Of a stretch of 51,072 nt of DNA, positions 10,401 to 18,058 are shown piece after piece. The translations under genes and the position numbers were made by a program. The stretch is taken from assembly GCA_020436695.1 (NCBI GenBank), contig JAGQXH010000001.1, positions 1-51,072 on the forward strand, read 5' to 3'. The first letter of the stretch is position 1; every line of letters begins with the position of its first letter. The notes below the pieces were generated by a model. The model was given only the letters and a program-made list of their open reading frames with translations. It searched no databases and had not been told where the DNA came from. The DNA comes from Lewinella sp. (lineage in GTDB: Bacteria > Bacteroidota > Bacteroidia > Chitinophagales > Saprospiraceae).

Positions 10401-11492
10401 GCCTCCGTAAAGATCAACACGATTGCAAACGAGCAGATCGCGTATACCTTCTCGCCTGCGATTGCTCCCTACAATACGATCTACCGGGATCCGGATTCCA
10501 ATATAGTATATGCCTGTTCGGAGAACGGTAATATTCACCAGTGGAGCCTGGATCTTTTTACTCCCCGCCTGGAAAAGGTCATTAAAAACGACCTGGCGGC
10601 TTACGGCGCAGCTTCCTATAAAAGTGATAAAGGAAACTGGCTGGTAGCCGGAGGACATAATGGCCTGATCCGGATCTGGGATCTAAAGGATCAGAGCATC
10701 AAAAGAGACTTCACTGAGCATGAGAAAAGAGTAACCTATCTGATCCTGCACCGACAAAGTGGTCAGGTGATCTCTGCCGATGATGATGGAAACTTATTAC
10801 TTTGGAAATTAGAAGAAGAATCGAAGGCGCACCGTTTTCCCATTCAAAAAGGGCAGGCCCTCTCCCACATGGCGTTGAGTCCGGATCCGGATGATCTACG
10901 TTTTGTAACCAGCTTAGAGAAAGGCAAACTGATAATATGGAAAGCCGACCCCGAACAACTTGAACCAATAATTGAAAAGGATCACGGTGACCTGGTCTAT
11001 GCAGTTGATTTTAACGGAAGGTATCTGGTATCAGGTGGTTATAAAAAAGGAGAAATAAAGGAATGGGACCTTGAAACAGGAATGAAAACCTCACTCTCCT
11101 GGAAAGCCCCCGATAAGGGAAAGATCACATATATAACTTACAGTCCGGATCAACGGAAAGTCCTGGTGGCAGTGCGCGAGCCCAATTGTCTGTATGAATT
11201 ACCGATTCTGGAAAAAAACCGGGATCTCGATAGATCGGCCCAAAAAATATTCACCGGTCATGATGACTTCATTCTGGCCGCAGGGTACAGCCGGGACGGC
11301 AAGTACATTTATTCCGTAGGACAGGATGCAGCCCTGAAAATGTGGGATGTGGAAAAAGAGGAATGCCTTTGGTCCAGGATCAATATACCGGAGTTGAAAG
11401 TGGCCGGTCTTGATCTTTCTCAGGTCCACTGGATGGAGCCGCTAACCGATTTTGAATGGGAGTGGTTGCAATTATATGGCGCTATTGTGTAA
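7497..11492 (+). CDS. NACHT-WD40 STAND protein 1
   Basis: A 1331-residue signal-transducing ATPase. The N-terminus has the block's shared beta motif (27-40) and a helical segment to about 110. The NACHT domain has Walker A GEAGTGKT (165-172) and Walker B LLLLLDGWNEI (D254). A helical region with FIHQSFQEFFAAKHV, typical of the NACHT C-terminal helices, runs to about 620. From about residue 665 to the end there is an array of WD40 repeats (SPDGQYLATASEDHTIKIW is a clear example), enough for about two propellers. STAND proteins oligomerise when the repeat domain senses a trigger. There is no fused effector, so the N-terminal motif probably recruits one in trans, perhaps the upstream caspase carrying the same motif (inference). 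It is a paralogue of the NACHT-WD40 at 13857. Confidence 0.92.
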   Translation: MSDEKNNIEEVSDEKKKNTAKVEGQGNLVLQEISGSTITINTGSSPEVIAQLKRFKNDIDDLGSLVEESIRILLKQNKEEDYKEKIPALLRMASFKFFWQLTDADGRFEHLGKYTAGDPPSFERLKKVSDHLLPVVQKEVDGEEVKVLDWVRDCGQKEKHVLMVGEAGTGKTVSMLCLWQERLENESSTTIPVYIPLNQYNHASAEVRKTFITDYIARQYLGARILENKVVKGLWDWLNESPDKKEPKLLLLLDGWNEITSDITPLLVNLQKEWVELADKGVQLMISTRIQANYKFAGALSVGIIQPLNEDRLKKYLKTEGLFTPGRKVTSRSISASSTQEQEDTLSDLLKNPLMLSLYAGVRESSQKIDHAETGSYLSRTTELIRHFVDLKLERFQDDNEQEPQKGVRGHFLINYLLPYIAYYMEQKELPEIGEKELEVVINRAFQRFDEPDFFRNFSFRRHIKTYRTYIRSLRIGILPLVEEIDRFEELMKDFTNEVYPVAGEGRILRFIHQSFQEFFAAKHVLNEINMALEEEVLPEILKEQILSPVLQLRLGELIGEHLNPAELHAQQVIDEDDYPHRKCLEKVLDLSRGIFDRDQLGYTVWNVLSIWKTLRGSFAGADLSNLHLSNFSFHGLNCRYEGPDGLKLESRWEKSGLSPKQFFPQGHNKTVTRVRVSPDGQYLATASEDHTIKIWSVATNEFIRSLESKYGHQETIYSIAFSPDSKRLVSAGADRKLIEWSLADGSCLNVIRGHTQTVRQVAYHPMGEKIISASEDGTLREWSSHTGKCLHIFNPAMNDSIDPIISICYTGQGKTILIGTKNGTIREYTEGQYQKNSVFDQQHVLAISLDPSGKKFIALSPMTTEAKQGWSVREWSLLTGKEIQTYHLNESIEFDPGVRYTDITYSPDGKYILAAGPDRIVYKWSIELTSSPDKKNLATQSFTGHSRRVTSIAYHPDGKQFYSASFDASVKINTIANEQIAYTFSPAIAPYNTIYRDPDSNIVYACSENGNIHQWSLDLFTPRLEKVIKNDLAAYGAASYKSDKGNWLVAGGHNGLIRIWDLKDQSIKRDFTEHEKRVTYLILHRQSGQVISADDDGNLLLWKLEEESKAHRFPIQKGQALSHMALSPDPDDLRFVTSLEKGKLIIWKADPEQLEPIIEKDHGDLVYAVDFNGRYLVSGGYKKGEIKEWDLETGMKTSLSWKAPDKGKITYITYSPDQRKVLVAVREPNCLYELPILEKNRDLDRSAQKIFTGHDDFILAAGYSRDGKYIYSVGQDAALKMWDVEKEECLWSRINIPELKVAGLDLSQVHWMEPLTDFEWEWLQLYGAIV

Positions 11493-11520
11493 GAAGATTT
11501 CATTCTTTATCTTGTTAGTT

Positions 11521-11645
11521 ATCAGCCATATAGAGTGAAATAATGATGGATTGGATTGCTCTAATGGTACGGATGGATGGTTTTATGGCCGGTATGGTTA
11601 TTATGGCTGAGCTGGCTAGCCATAATAACCATATCAGCCATATAG
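11521..11645. repeat. Hairpin element flanked by a 13-base direct repeat
   Basis: ATGGTTATTATGGCT (11594-11608) pairs perfectly with AGCCATAATAACCAT (11618-11632) around a 9-base loop. Pairing continues outward with 8 of 10 matches (11584-11593 with 11633-11642). ATCAGCCATATAG occurs at 11521-11533 and again at 11633-11645, bracketing the hairpin. The rest of 11493-11764 shows no convincing gene. The element could be a small mobile or regulatory RNA structure downstream of NACHT 1. Confidence 0.6.
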
Positions 11646-11764
11646 CAAGTTGCCTCATCATTTTCAACACCGCGCTGATCACGGTTACATTTATTCTGTC
11701 GAAGGGCCTTTCTCAACTATTTATGCTATTTTAATCAACTCGTTTAACCTAAATCCAGTTAGAT

Positions 11765-12448
11765 ATGATCCACAAGATTCTGAAAAAACAAACTTCTTCA
11801 AAAAAGATCCGGCTCCTGGGTGGAGTATTGGATAACAGCAACCCGGAACAGATCAAAGCCGCAACACCGGGACTACTTGCCGTGCTGAGCGTTTCGCTGG
11901 TCGGAAAAGCCACTACCAAGGAAGGAGCGGTTCAGCTTAGTAACACCCTGGCAAACAAACAGCCATCCGGTCAGGACAATGCCGACATGATCAAAAGCCT
12001 GCTGGGTAATCATCAGGATAAAGTCTATGAGATCATCGGCAATGAAAGCGGCATGGGGATCAAAGACGTCAGTCGCCTCACCAGTCTGCTTACAACCGAC
12101 TTCTTGCAGGAGTTAGCAGATGTAAAAAAGAAAAAGAATCTGAATATCAATGATCTGGCGATCCTGCTGAAACAAACAAGCCAAAATATCCCACTAAGTG
12201 GGCCAATGACTGAAATTGTTAATCATATTGAAACTTTCCATACTTCCGGTCAGCAAATAGGTGGCAACATGGGAATAGCCGGTTTTAAAGACGGCATCCA
12301 TAGTCAGCCAGATGATGATAACGCTTCCGGGAACATAGTGATTGGGCGCCCTGGTGGAGTGAAAGATGTCGATACCTCCAACGATCAAAGTCCTCCTACA
12401 GGGGGGGGGATTCCGGGAAAAGTAGGAGGTTTCGGAGGATTTAAGTAA
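11765..12448 (+). CDS. DUF937-like protein with FK-type tail
   Basis: A 227-residue protein. The pattern PEQIKAATPGLLAVLSVSL, then ATTKEGAVQLSNTL, then a later helix (LQELADVKKKKNLNIND) matches the DUF937 family of Bacteroidota, whose function is unknown. The last 70 residues are Gly/Asp-rich and disordered. They hold the motif GIAGFKD (170-176), and the protein ends in GGFGGFK (221-227). The same tail motif appears in the next three loci. A run of nine G (12401-12409) codes for the Gly-rich stretch just before the tail; slippage by one base would replace the tail with a RRFRRI-type end. It lies between the two NACHT-WD40 genes, so a role as their partner is inferred. Confidence 0.7.
   Translation: MIHKILKKQTSSKKIRLLGGVLDNSNPEQIKAATPGLLAVLSVSLVGKATTKEGAVQLSNTLANKQPSGQDNADMIKSLLGNHQDKVYEIIGNESGMGIKDVSRLTSLLTTDFLQELADVKKKKNLNINDLAILLKQTSQNIPLSGPMTEIVNHIETFHTSGQQIGGNMGIAGFKDGIHSQPDDDNASGNIVIGRPGGVKDVDTSNDQSPPTGGGIPGKVGGFGGFK
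12401..12409 (+). repeat. G9 homopolymer inside the DUF937 gene
   Basis: Nine consecutive G are present in the coding strand about 30 bases before the stop. Homopolymers of this kind are common sites of slipped-strand phase variation. A change here alters only the C-terminal tail with the GFGGFK motif. Confidence 0.6.
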
Positions 12449-12502
12449 AACAGCCCGTATTCCCTCAGGCGGCACTGCCTCGGAAGGCTAAAAACAGAAA
12501 AA

Positions 12503-12871
12503 ATGAATGATAAGGTCTTCGATTTTTTCATAAAATAACTGCCCGGGAGAAGATCGAACAAGTGAATCTGGAACTGGAGGGCAGTACGCTGGAAACGACC
12601 GGGAAAGCAGTATCCCAGACGATCCAGTTCCTGATCATTAGCTGTGCCAAAAAGGCATCAGCACAGGAAGGGGGCTATCTGGCGGAATAACTTCCTGTAG
12701 GAAACAACGAAGGAGCTCAGTCAGGTAAACCCTGTTGTCAATATCATGATGAGGTTTCTTGACCACGATGGGGATGGCTCCATCCTGGACGATATCTCAG
12801 GTTTGGGCATGAAGATACTCGGCGGATTTTTCGACAAGGATCGTAAAGGCTTTGGAGGTTTCAAACAATAA
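12503..12871 (+). pseudogene. Decayed DUF937 paralogue
   Basis: The ATG at 12503 gives only MNDKVFDFFIK before a stop. A second frame then reads VNLELEGSTLETTGKAVSQT and CAKKASAQEGGYLAE, which matches the DUF937 segment seen in the two flanking paralogues. A third frame reads LDHDGDGSILDDISGLGM and ends KGFGGFKQ. The middle of the domain is missing. The three pieces together form a frameshifted and internally deleted copy that still carries the tail motif. It shows that DUF937 genes have been duplicated and lost here. Confidence 0.75.
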
Positions 12872-12884
12872 GCAGGGAAGTATG

Positions 12885-12923
12885 CAATCCATAGGATAGC
12901 ATTGAGCCATCTAATGGATCAAT
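12885..12923. repeat. Interspersed hairpin repeat, copy 1 (CAATCCATAG...ATGGATCAAT)
   Basis: It begins CAATCCATAGGAT and ends AATGGATCAAT, and its ends are imperfectly complementary. The same ends and similar middle recur at 35135-35178. It lies just after the DUF937 pseudogene in non-coding sequence. Confidence 0.55.
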
Positions 12924-12972
12924 CCGCCAGCAGCAATTACAAAACTATTTTTTAACAAAAAATTGATTAGCC

Positions 12973-13212
12973 ATGACAAATGAGCATCTAAAAAATGAAC
13001 CGGGCTCGAAAAATCCACAAGAGAGCAGTGACCACCAAATTACCGGGCCGACCAATGAGTTGAATACCTCACCACAGACGGAAACCAGCGATATAGAATC
13101 GACCGACGACCCTGATCGCCCCGATACGGATACCATACCAAAAAAGAAAGGTGATGATGATTCCAGCCCCTGGGGTCCGCCCAAAAATTTTGCAGCTTTT
13201 AAGGATAAATGA
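12973..13212 (+). CDS. Small disordered acidic protein with FAAFKDK tail
   Basis: A 79-residue protein rich in Asp, Glu, Ser, Thr, Pro and Asn, with no predicted fold. Its only distinctive feature is the C-terminus, NFAAFKDK, nearly identical to GFAAFKD of the next gene although the rest is unrelated. It lies 45 bases before that gene on the same strand. The preserved tail on a protein with no DUF937 domain suggests that the tail itself is the functional part, either a docking peptide or a protease site. It is short and has no recognised family, so its reality rests on the tail and the neighbourhood. Confidence 0.5.
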   Translation: MTNEHLKNEPGSKNPQESSDHQITGPTNELNTSPQTETSDIESTDDPDRPDTDTIPKKKGDDDSSPWGPPKNFAAFKDK

Positions 13213-13257
13213 TTTCAGTACCGTTTAGCCTTAAAATGATCAAAGAAACAGCAGAAA

Positions 13258-13815
13258 ATGAGTGAAGGAATTATTGATATCTTGCAGAGGGAACTAGCGG
13301 TTGAAAACCTGGAAAAACTGAGCCGGGAACTGGATGGTATCCCTGTAGCGCAGATCAAAGTTGCCGCCTCGGGTATTGTCACTATGCTGACCGTCACCTG
13401 TGCCGGGAAAGCCTCTGACCCCAAAAGCGCCGGATGGTTGAATGAGATACTGGAAAGTAAACAGTTATCAGATGAAGATGCTTCAGGCATAGGGGCTATA
13501 CTGCTGGGTGACAAACAGTCGGATTTTTTTGCCACGATGGGCCAGATGAGCGGATTGGATACAGCCAGGGGCCGCACCCTGACTAATATACTTACTCCTA
13601 GGCTACTGAATGCAATAGGTCAGGTAAAACGCGAACAACAACTGGATGCAACTAAACTGGCCGAACTGCTGAAAAAAGGCCGGGAAAGCAATACGGAGAT
13701 CGCCCAATTTTTAAAAATGATGGATGCCTTTTTCGGCATTGAGCAAACATCCGATCCTGAAGATACCAAAGGATTTGCCGCATTTAAAGACAGAGATCTC
13801 AAGGATAACCCCTAA
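13258..13815 (+). CDS. DUF937-like protein with FAAFKD tail
   Basis: A 185-residue paralogue of the protein at 11765. It shows the same segments: QIKVAASGIVTMLTVTCAG, SDPKSAGWLNEIL, LLGDKQSDFFATMGQMSGLD and QVKREQQLDATKLAELLKKG. The function of the family is unknown. The C-terminus carries GFAAFKD (172-178) followed by seven more residues. It has no signal peptide. The gene ends 41 bases before the second NACHT-WD40 start on the same strand, so the two are probably co-transcribed, which ties this family to the STAND proteins. Confidence 0.72.
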   Translation: MSEGIIDILQRELAVENLEKLSRELDGIPVAQIKVAASGIVTMLTVTCAGKASDPKSAGWLNEILESKQLSDEDASGIGAILLGDKQSDFFATMGQMSGLDTARGRTLTNILTPRLLNAIGQVKREQQLDATKLAELLKKGRESNTEIAQFLKMMDAFFGIEQTSDPEDTKGFAAFKDRDLKDNP

Positions 13816-13856
13816 TCGCACCCGGAACCATTCGGTATTCATAAAAACTACCTCTA

Positions 13857-16800
13857 ATGCCCAGCGATTCAAACAATAAAGCTACTGTAGACGGTAACGG
13901 TAATATCATTATCCAGAATGTCAACGGCTCAACCATTGAGATCGGCCGCGGTTCTGATCCGGAGACATTGAAAAAGCTGAAGGCATTCGGAGAAGATATA
14001 GGCGACATCGAAGCCCTGGTGGAACAATCCATCGAGATCATGTTGAAACGCCTGCCCAAACAGCTCACCGTCAAAGAAATCCCCGCCCTGATCCGTCAGG
14101 GTTCCAGAAAATTCTACGAGGAGGTCCGCTCTCCGAAAGGTCGATTCGGTCATATCGAGAAAATAGAAGAAGCCCTTTTCTGCCGACTGAAACTAAAACG
14201 AGATCCCAAAGATCCCAAGCAGAGCTGGACACTGGAACAAAGAACGATAGAGGCTTACCACCTCCAACTTAAGATCCTTTGGAAGGAGGATGATCCTTAC
14301 AGCATCTTTCTGGGTAAGGAAGGCATGGGCAAAACGGTTTCTTTTCTGGCACTGTGGGAGTACTTTAATCGGCAGGACAACGGCCCCATTCCATTGTATG
14401 TCGCCCTGAACGAATACAATCAGGCTACTCCTGAGGCCCGTAAAAATTTCATTACCTGGTATATCGGCCATTACTACCTGGGGAAAAGCAATCTTTCTCC
14501 CGAACACCAGAATACACTCTGGGAGTGGCTGCAATCAGAAACGCCTCCGGATACACCAAAAATGCAGTTGTTGCTGGATGGCTTCAACGAGATCACCGTC
14601 GATAAGGAACAGTTGGTAATGAGCATTCAAAACCAGTGGATCAATAAGGCCAAAGACATCAGCATATTACTCACTACCCGCAATGAGGAAAATTTTGCCT
14701 GGGCAAAGGATTTCCACATTATTGAATTCGAGCCACTGCGGGAAAAGGACATCCAGGCTTATCTGGGAGCGCAACAGCCTGCCCTGAAATATCCCGAGGA
14801 TCGACGGTTGCGGGAGTTGTTGAGTAATCCCATGATCCTGAAACTGTATACCGGCACTTCAGCCGGTGAAGCCCAATTCGTTGAAGACGAGCTGATCAGC
14901 TTTCGGGAAAGCCGGAGTAGCGCGGAGCTGATCTGGAATTTCATTGAATCACAACTGGCTAAGACCCGGCCTCCCGATGAAGTAGATGCAGATTTTATCA
15001 CCGCTCACTTCATGATCAAATACTTTGTACCTTATCTGGCCTATGAAATGGAAAAACAGGGCTTACAGGACGTCAGCGAGCCCGACTTTGAGAGCCTGAC
15101 CAACGAGGCCTACATCTGTTTCTTTCAGCCTGAATTTTTCAGCCAGTTCCGCCGGTATCGTCCACACGTTAAGCATTACCGGCAGTTTATCCGGGAACTG
15201 GGGCTGGGCGCGCTGGAATTTCCGGCGGATATCATTCGCTTCGAACAATTTCTACACAGTATCGATGAAGTAGTATTTCCCATTACCAAAGAAGGTGCTT
15301 CCTATCGCTTTCTGCACCAGAACTACCGGGATTTTTTCGCCGCCGTGCACATCATCAATGAAATACGGCTGGCACTCGAATGCGGTCGCTTACCGGAAGT
15401 GCTCAGCGAGCGGCCGTTATCGCCTAATTTAAGACAGATGATCGGAGAACTGGAAGGAGAGCACTACCGCCGACCGGTCTTCCTGGAAATGGAGGAAGCG
15501 TGGAGCACAAAATTCGATACGCCTAATTTGCTCTCACAGGTGCTGGACCTATGCCGGAATGTCTTCGACGGTACTATTGGATATACCGTCTGGAACGTTA
15601 TCGAGATCATTAAAGACGTGCGCAAAAGCCTGGCCGGAATAAACCTTACTTTGCTGGACCTGGAACATAAGCGTATCTCGCTGCACCGGGTGCCTTTGAG
15701 TAAGACGCAGTTCCCGAATCGAAATCTGGTGGTAAAGCTATCTGGAAGTCGTATACATCCCCAGTCGTTGATCTCCCAGATGCATAAGTCGGCCGTACGG
15801 GCACTGGCCTATAGTCCGGACGGGCAATTTATATTGTCGGGAGCCGCCGGAGAGACCAGCCCCGGTAATGAGATCAATGAGGGCGAGCCGGATGAAGAGA
15901 TCAACAATGATACCGTCTCTTCTCCTGACTTCAGTCTGAAACTATGGTCACTGGCTACTGGTCAGTGCGCACAGACTTTTACAGGCCATACTGCTCCGAT
16001 CCTTTTTGTAACCTTCAGCCAGGACAGCGCACAGGTGATCTCCGGTTCGGAAGATCTGACGGTGAAGGTCTGGTCGGTGACAACCGGTCAGTGTATCCGT
16101 ACCTTTGAATGCAAAACCATGAGTGGCACGGCACTTTCCTATCACCACGCCAGTCAATGTGTAGTATCTGCCAGGGAAATGAAGCCGGGTGCGCAGCAGG
16201 AAACGGAAGAAGAATACAAGGGGAGTGACGCCGCAGGTACTACCGATTTCCGTCGTACCGAGACATCTGAAAAAAAATACGAGCACCTTGATCTGTGGAT
16301 GATGGCGACGTCGGAATATCAGTATTTTTTCAGTCCGGACTTTCCCGGTGAACGGCCAAGTCCGTACGATCGCATCGACTCACTGGCTTTTAGTGCGGAT
16401 GGGCAATACGTATTATCAGGATATGACAATGGCAAACTGCGAATGTGGTCGGTAAAAGCCCGGCGTTGTCTTTGGTCCATTCCTTACGCCCATGCCTCCG
16501 GTAAGGTACCAAAAGCAGCGGCCGTAATACACCGAAGTGGAGCGACCAGCGCCGATGATCAACGGAAAATGAAGATCACCAAAGTCGTTTTCGGTCCGAA
16601 TGGACAATGGGTGGCCTCGGGTGATGCCTATGGCCGGGTATATGTCCGTAGAATGGATTCGGGGAACCTTTGGTGCGAATTCGAGAATCCGGGTTCTCCG
16701 GTACACGACCTGGATTTCAGTCCGGATGGCCAGCAATTGCTCTGCGCCTGGGAAGACGCTATTGCCCTTTGTTCCGTATCCGCCAAACAAAGAGTATGGA

Positions 16801-17966
16801 CGGTAAAAAGAGATGATCGGGGAAACACACCGGTCACTTTCACTCCCAACGGGCATCTCATCATGGCCGGCTATAGTAATGGAATGGTGGTAACGAGCGA
16901 CCTTCGGGGTGGGAAAATACATAGTTTTCAGGCACATACCGGCCCTGTTTCATCCCTGACCATTGCTCCCGACGGAAAATCGGTAGCCACCAGCTCCGCG
17001 AATGATAATACCATAAGACTTTGGGATCAGCAGGGGCAGGAGATCCAACGGTTTACGGCAGATGTAAAGGGTTTCTGGTGTCTGGCCTTTTCTTCAGATG
17101 GAAATAGCATCGTCGCCGGTGCCAGTAGCAAAGCACTGGCCTTACTTTGGGAGGTAAAAAGCGGGGCTATTGTCCGGGAGTTCAAGGTGGATAATCTCCC
17201 GCAGGAGAATTCAGTATACGCAGTGGCTTTTTCACCCGAAGGTGATAAGATACTTGCAAGTTCTGAGGACGGTAATGCCCGGATCTGGCCCTTAAATAAA
17301 GATGAACCTACTGTAGTGATTAAGAATGAGCACGAAATAATGTCCGTGGCGTTTTCCCCTACCAAACCATTGATCTTAATTGGGTCAAAAGACCCGATGG
17401 CCGGCCTGTTGGATGTTGAAGGCAAGCCCGTTCGGCCTTTCCCCGGTCACAGTAACGGAGCCTCGATAGTCGCTTTTTCACCCGAAGGAGAAAAGGTACT
17501 GACCTGCTCGGCGGAACCGGATTTCAGCGTTCGGCTTTGGGATTATCAAAAACAAATGGAACCAATCTGTGAATTCAAGGGACATAAGGCGACCATATTA
17601 TCTGCCGCTTTCTCTCCCGACGGACAATATCTGGTCACCAGCGACAAAGATGGGCAGGTCACATTATGGGACATCAATACCGCTTCGATGGTCAGAACTT
17701 TATACGGTCCCGCTCCTCCCATCAGCTCTGCCGCTTTCAGCCCGGACGGAAAAACGATCGTCTCTGCCGCTGAAAACGGCGAACTCGACGTATGGTTGAC
17801 CGAAACCGGCCAGCAGTTGTACCGCTTTCACGAAGGAATCCGAGGCGGAACTTTTTCTGATGACTGGTTGCGTGGCTGTGATCTGAGCGATGTATGGTGG
17901 GTGGTAGCACCTACGCCACAGGAGGAAAGTTATTTCCAGGGGATGGGTAATACCATGAAGTATTGA
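13857..17966 (+). CDS. NACHT-WD40 STAND protein 2
   Basis: A 1369-residue paralogue of the protein at 7497 with the same architecture. The beta motif NIIIQNVNGSTIEI is at 16-29, then a helix with SDPETLKKLKAFGEDIGDI, Walker A GKEGMGKT (153-160) and Walker B LLLDGFNEI (D241). The helical region contains FLHQNYRDFFAAVHIINEI. WD40 repeats run from about residue 640 to the end; clear ones include AAFSPDGQYLVTSDKDGQ. No nuclease, TIR or protease domain is fused to it. It presumably senses a ligand through the propellers, oligomerises with ATP and signals through the N-terminal motif. The last two genes of the block (DUF937 and NACHT) look like a duplicate of the pair at 7497-12448 in reverse order. 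Confidence 0.92.
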   Translation: MPSDSNNKATVDGNGNIIIQNVNGSTIEIGRGSDPETLKKLKAFGEDIGDIEALVEQSIEIMLKRLPKQLTVKEIPALIRQGSRKFYEEVRSPKGRFGHIEKIEEALFCRLKLKRDPKDPKQSWTLEQRTIEAYHLQLKILWKEDDPYSIFLGKEGMGKTVSFLALWEYFNRQDNGPIPLYVALNEYNQATPEARKNFITWYIGHYYLGKSNLSPEHQNTLWEWLQSETPPDTPKMQLLLDGFNEITVDKEQLVMSIQNQWINKAKDISILLTTRNEENFAWAKDFHIIEFEPLREKDIQAYLGAQQPALKYPEDRRLRELLSNPMILKLYTGTSAGEAQFVEDELISFRESRSSAELIWNFIESQLAKTRPPDEVDADFITAHFMIKYFVPYLAYEMEKQGLQDVSEPDFESLTNEAYICFFQPEFFSQFRRYRPHVKHYRQFIRELGLGALEFPADIIRFEQFLHSIDEVVFPITKEGASYRFLHQNYRDFFAAVHIINEIRLALECGRLPEVLSERPLSPNLRQMIGELEGEHYRRPVFLEMEEAWSTKFDTPNLLSQVLDLCRNVFDGTIGYTVWNVIEIIKDVRKSLAGINLTLLDLEHKRISLHRVPLSKTQFPNRNLVVKLSGSRIHPQSLISQMHKSAVRALAYSPDGQFILSGAAGETSPGNEINEGEPDEEINNDTVSSPDFSLKLWSLATGQCAQTFTGHTAPILFVTFSQDSAQVISGSEDLTVKVWSVTTGQCIRTFECKTMSGTALSYHHASQCVVSAREMKPGAQQETEEEYKGSDAAGTTDFRRTETSEKKYEHLDLWMMATSEYQYFFSPDFPGERPSPYDRIDSLAFSADGQYVLSGYDNGKLRMWSVKARRCLWSIPYAHASGKVPKAAAVIHRSGATSADDQRKMKITKVVFGPNGQWVASGDAYGRVYVRRMDSGNLWCEFENPGSPVHDLDFSPDGQQLLCAWEDAIALCSVSAKQRVWTVKRDDRGNTPVTFTPNGHLIMAGYSNGMVVTSDLRGGKIHSFQAHTGPVSSLTIAPDGKSVATSSANDNTIRLWDQQGQEIQRFTADVKGFWCLAFSSDGNSIVAGASSKALALLWEVKSGAIVREFKVDNLPQENSVYAVAFSPEGDKILASSEDGNARIWPLNKDEPTVVIKNEHEIMSVAFSPTKPLILIGSKDPMAGLLDVEGKPVRPFPGHSNGASIVAFSPEGEKVLTCSAEPDFSVRLWDYQKQMEPICEFKGHKATILSAAFSPDGQYLVTSDKDGQVTLWDINTASMVRTLYGPAPPISSAAFSPDGKTIVSAAENGELDVWLTETGQQLYRFHEGIRGGTFSDDWLRGCDLSDVWWVVAPTPQEESYFQGMGNTMKY

Positions 17967-18058
17967 TCGGAATTCTGTAAAACGAATTTTGGGAAGTCGG
18001 GACCTATTGGGGACTGTGGTGTTTCCAGAGCAAGTTCAAATTTTAGTAACAACCCGTT

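Noticed and set aside
11543..11734. Short plus-strand frame of 63 residues after NACHT 1
   Set aside because: It is built over the hairpin and direct repeats, is rich in Met and has no family features; most likely chance.
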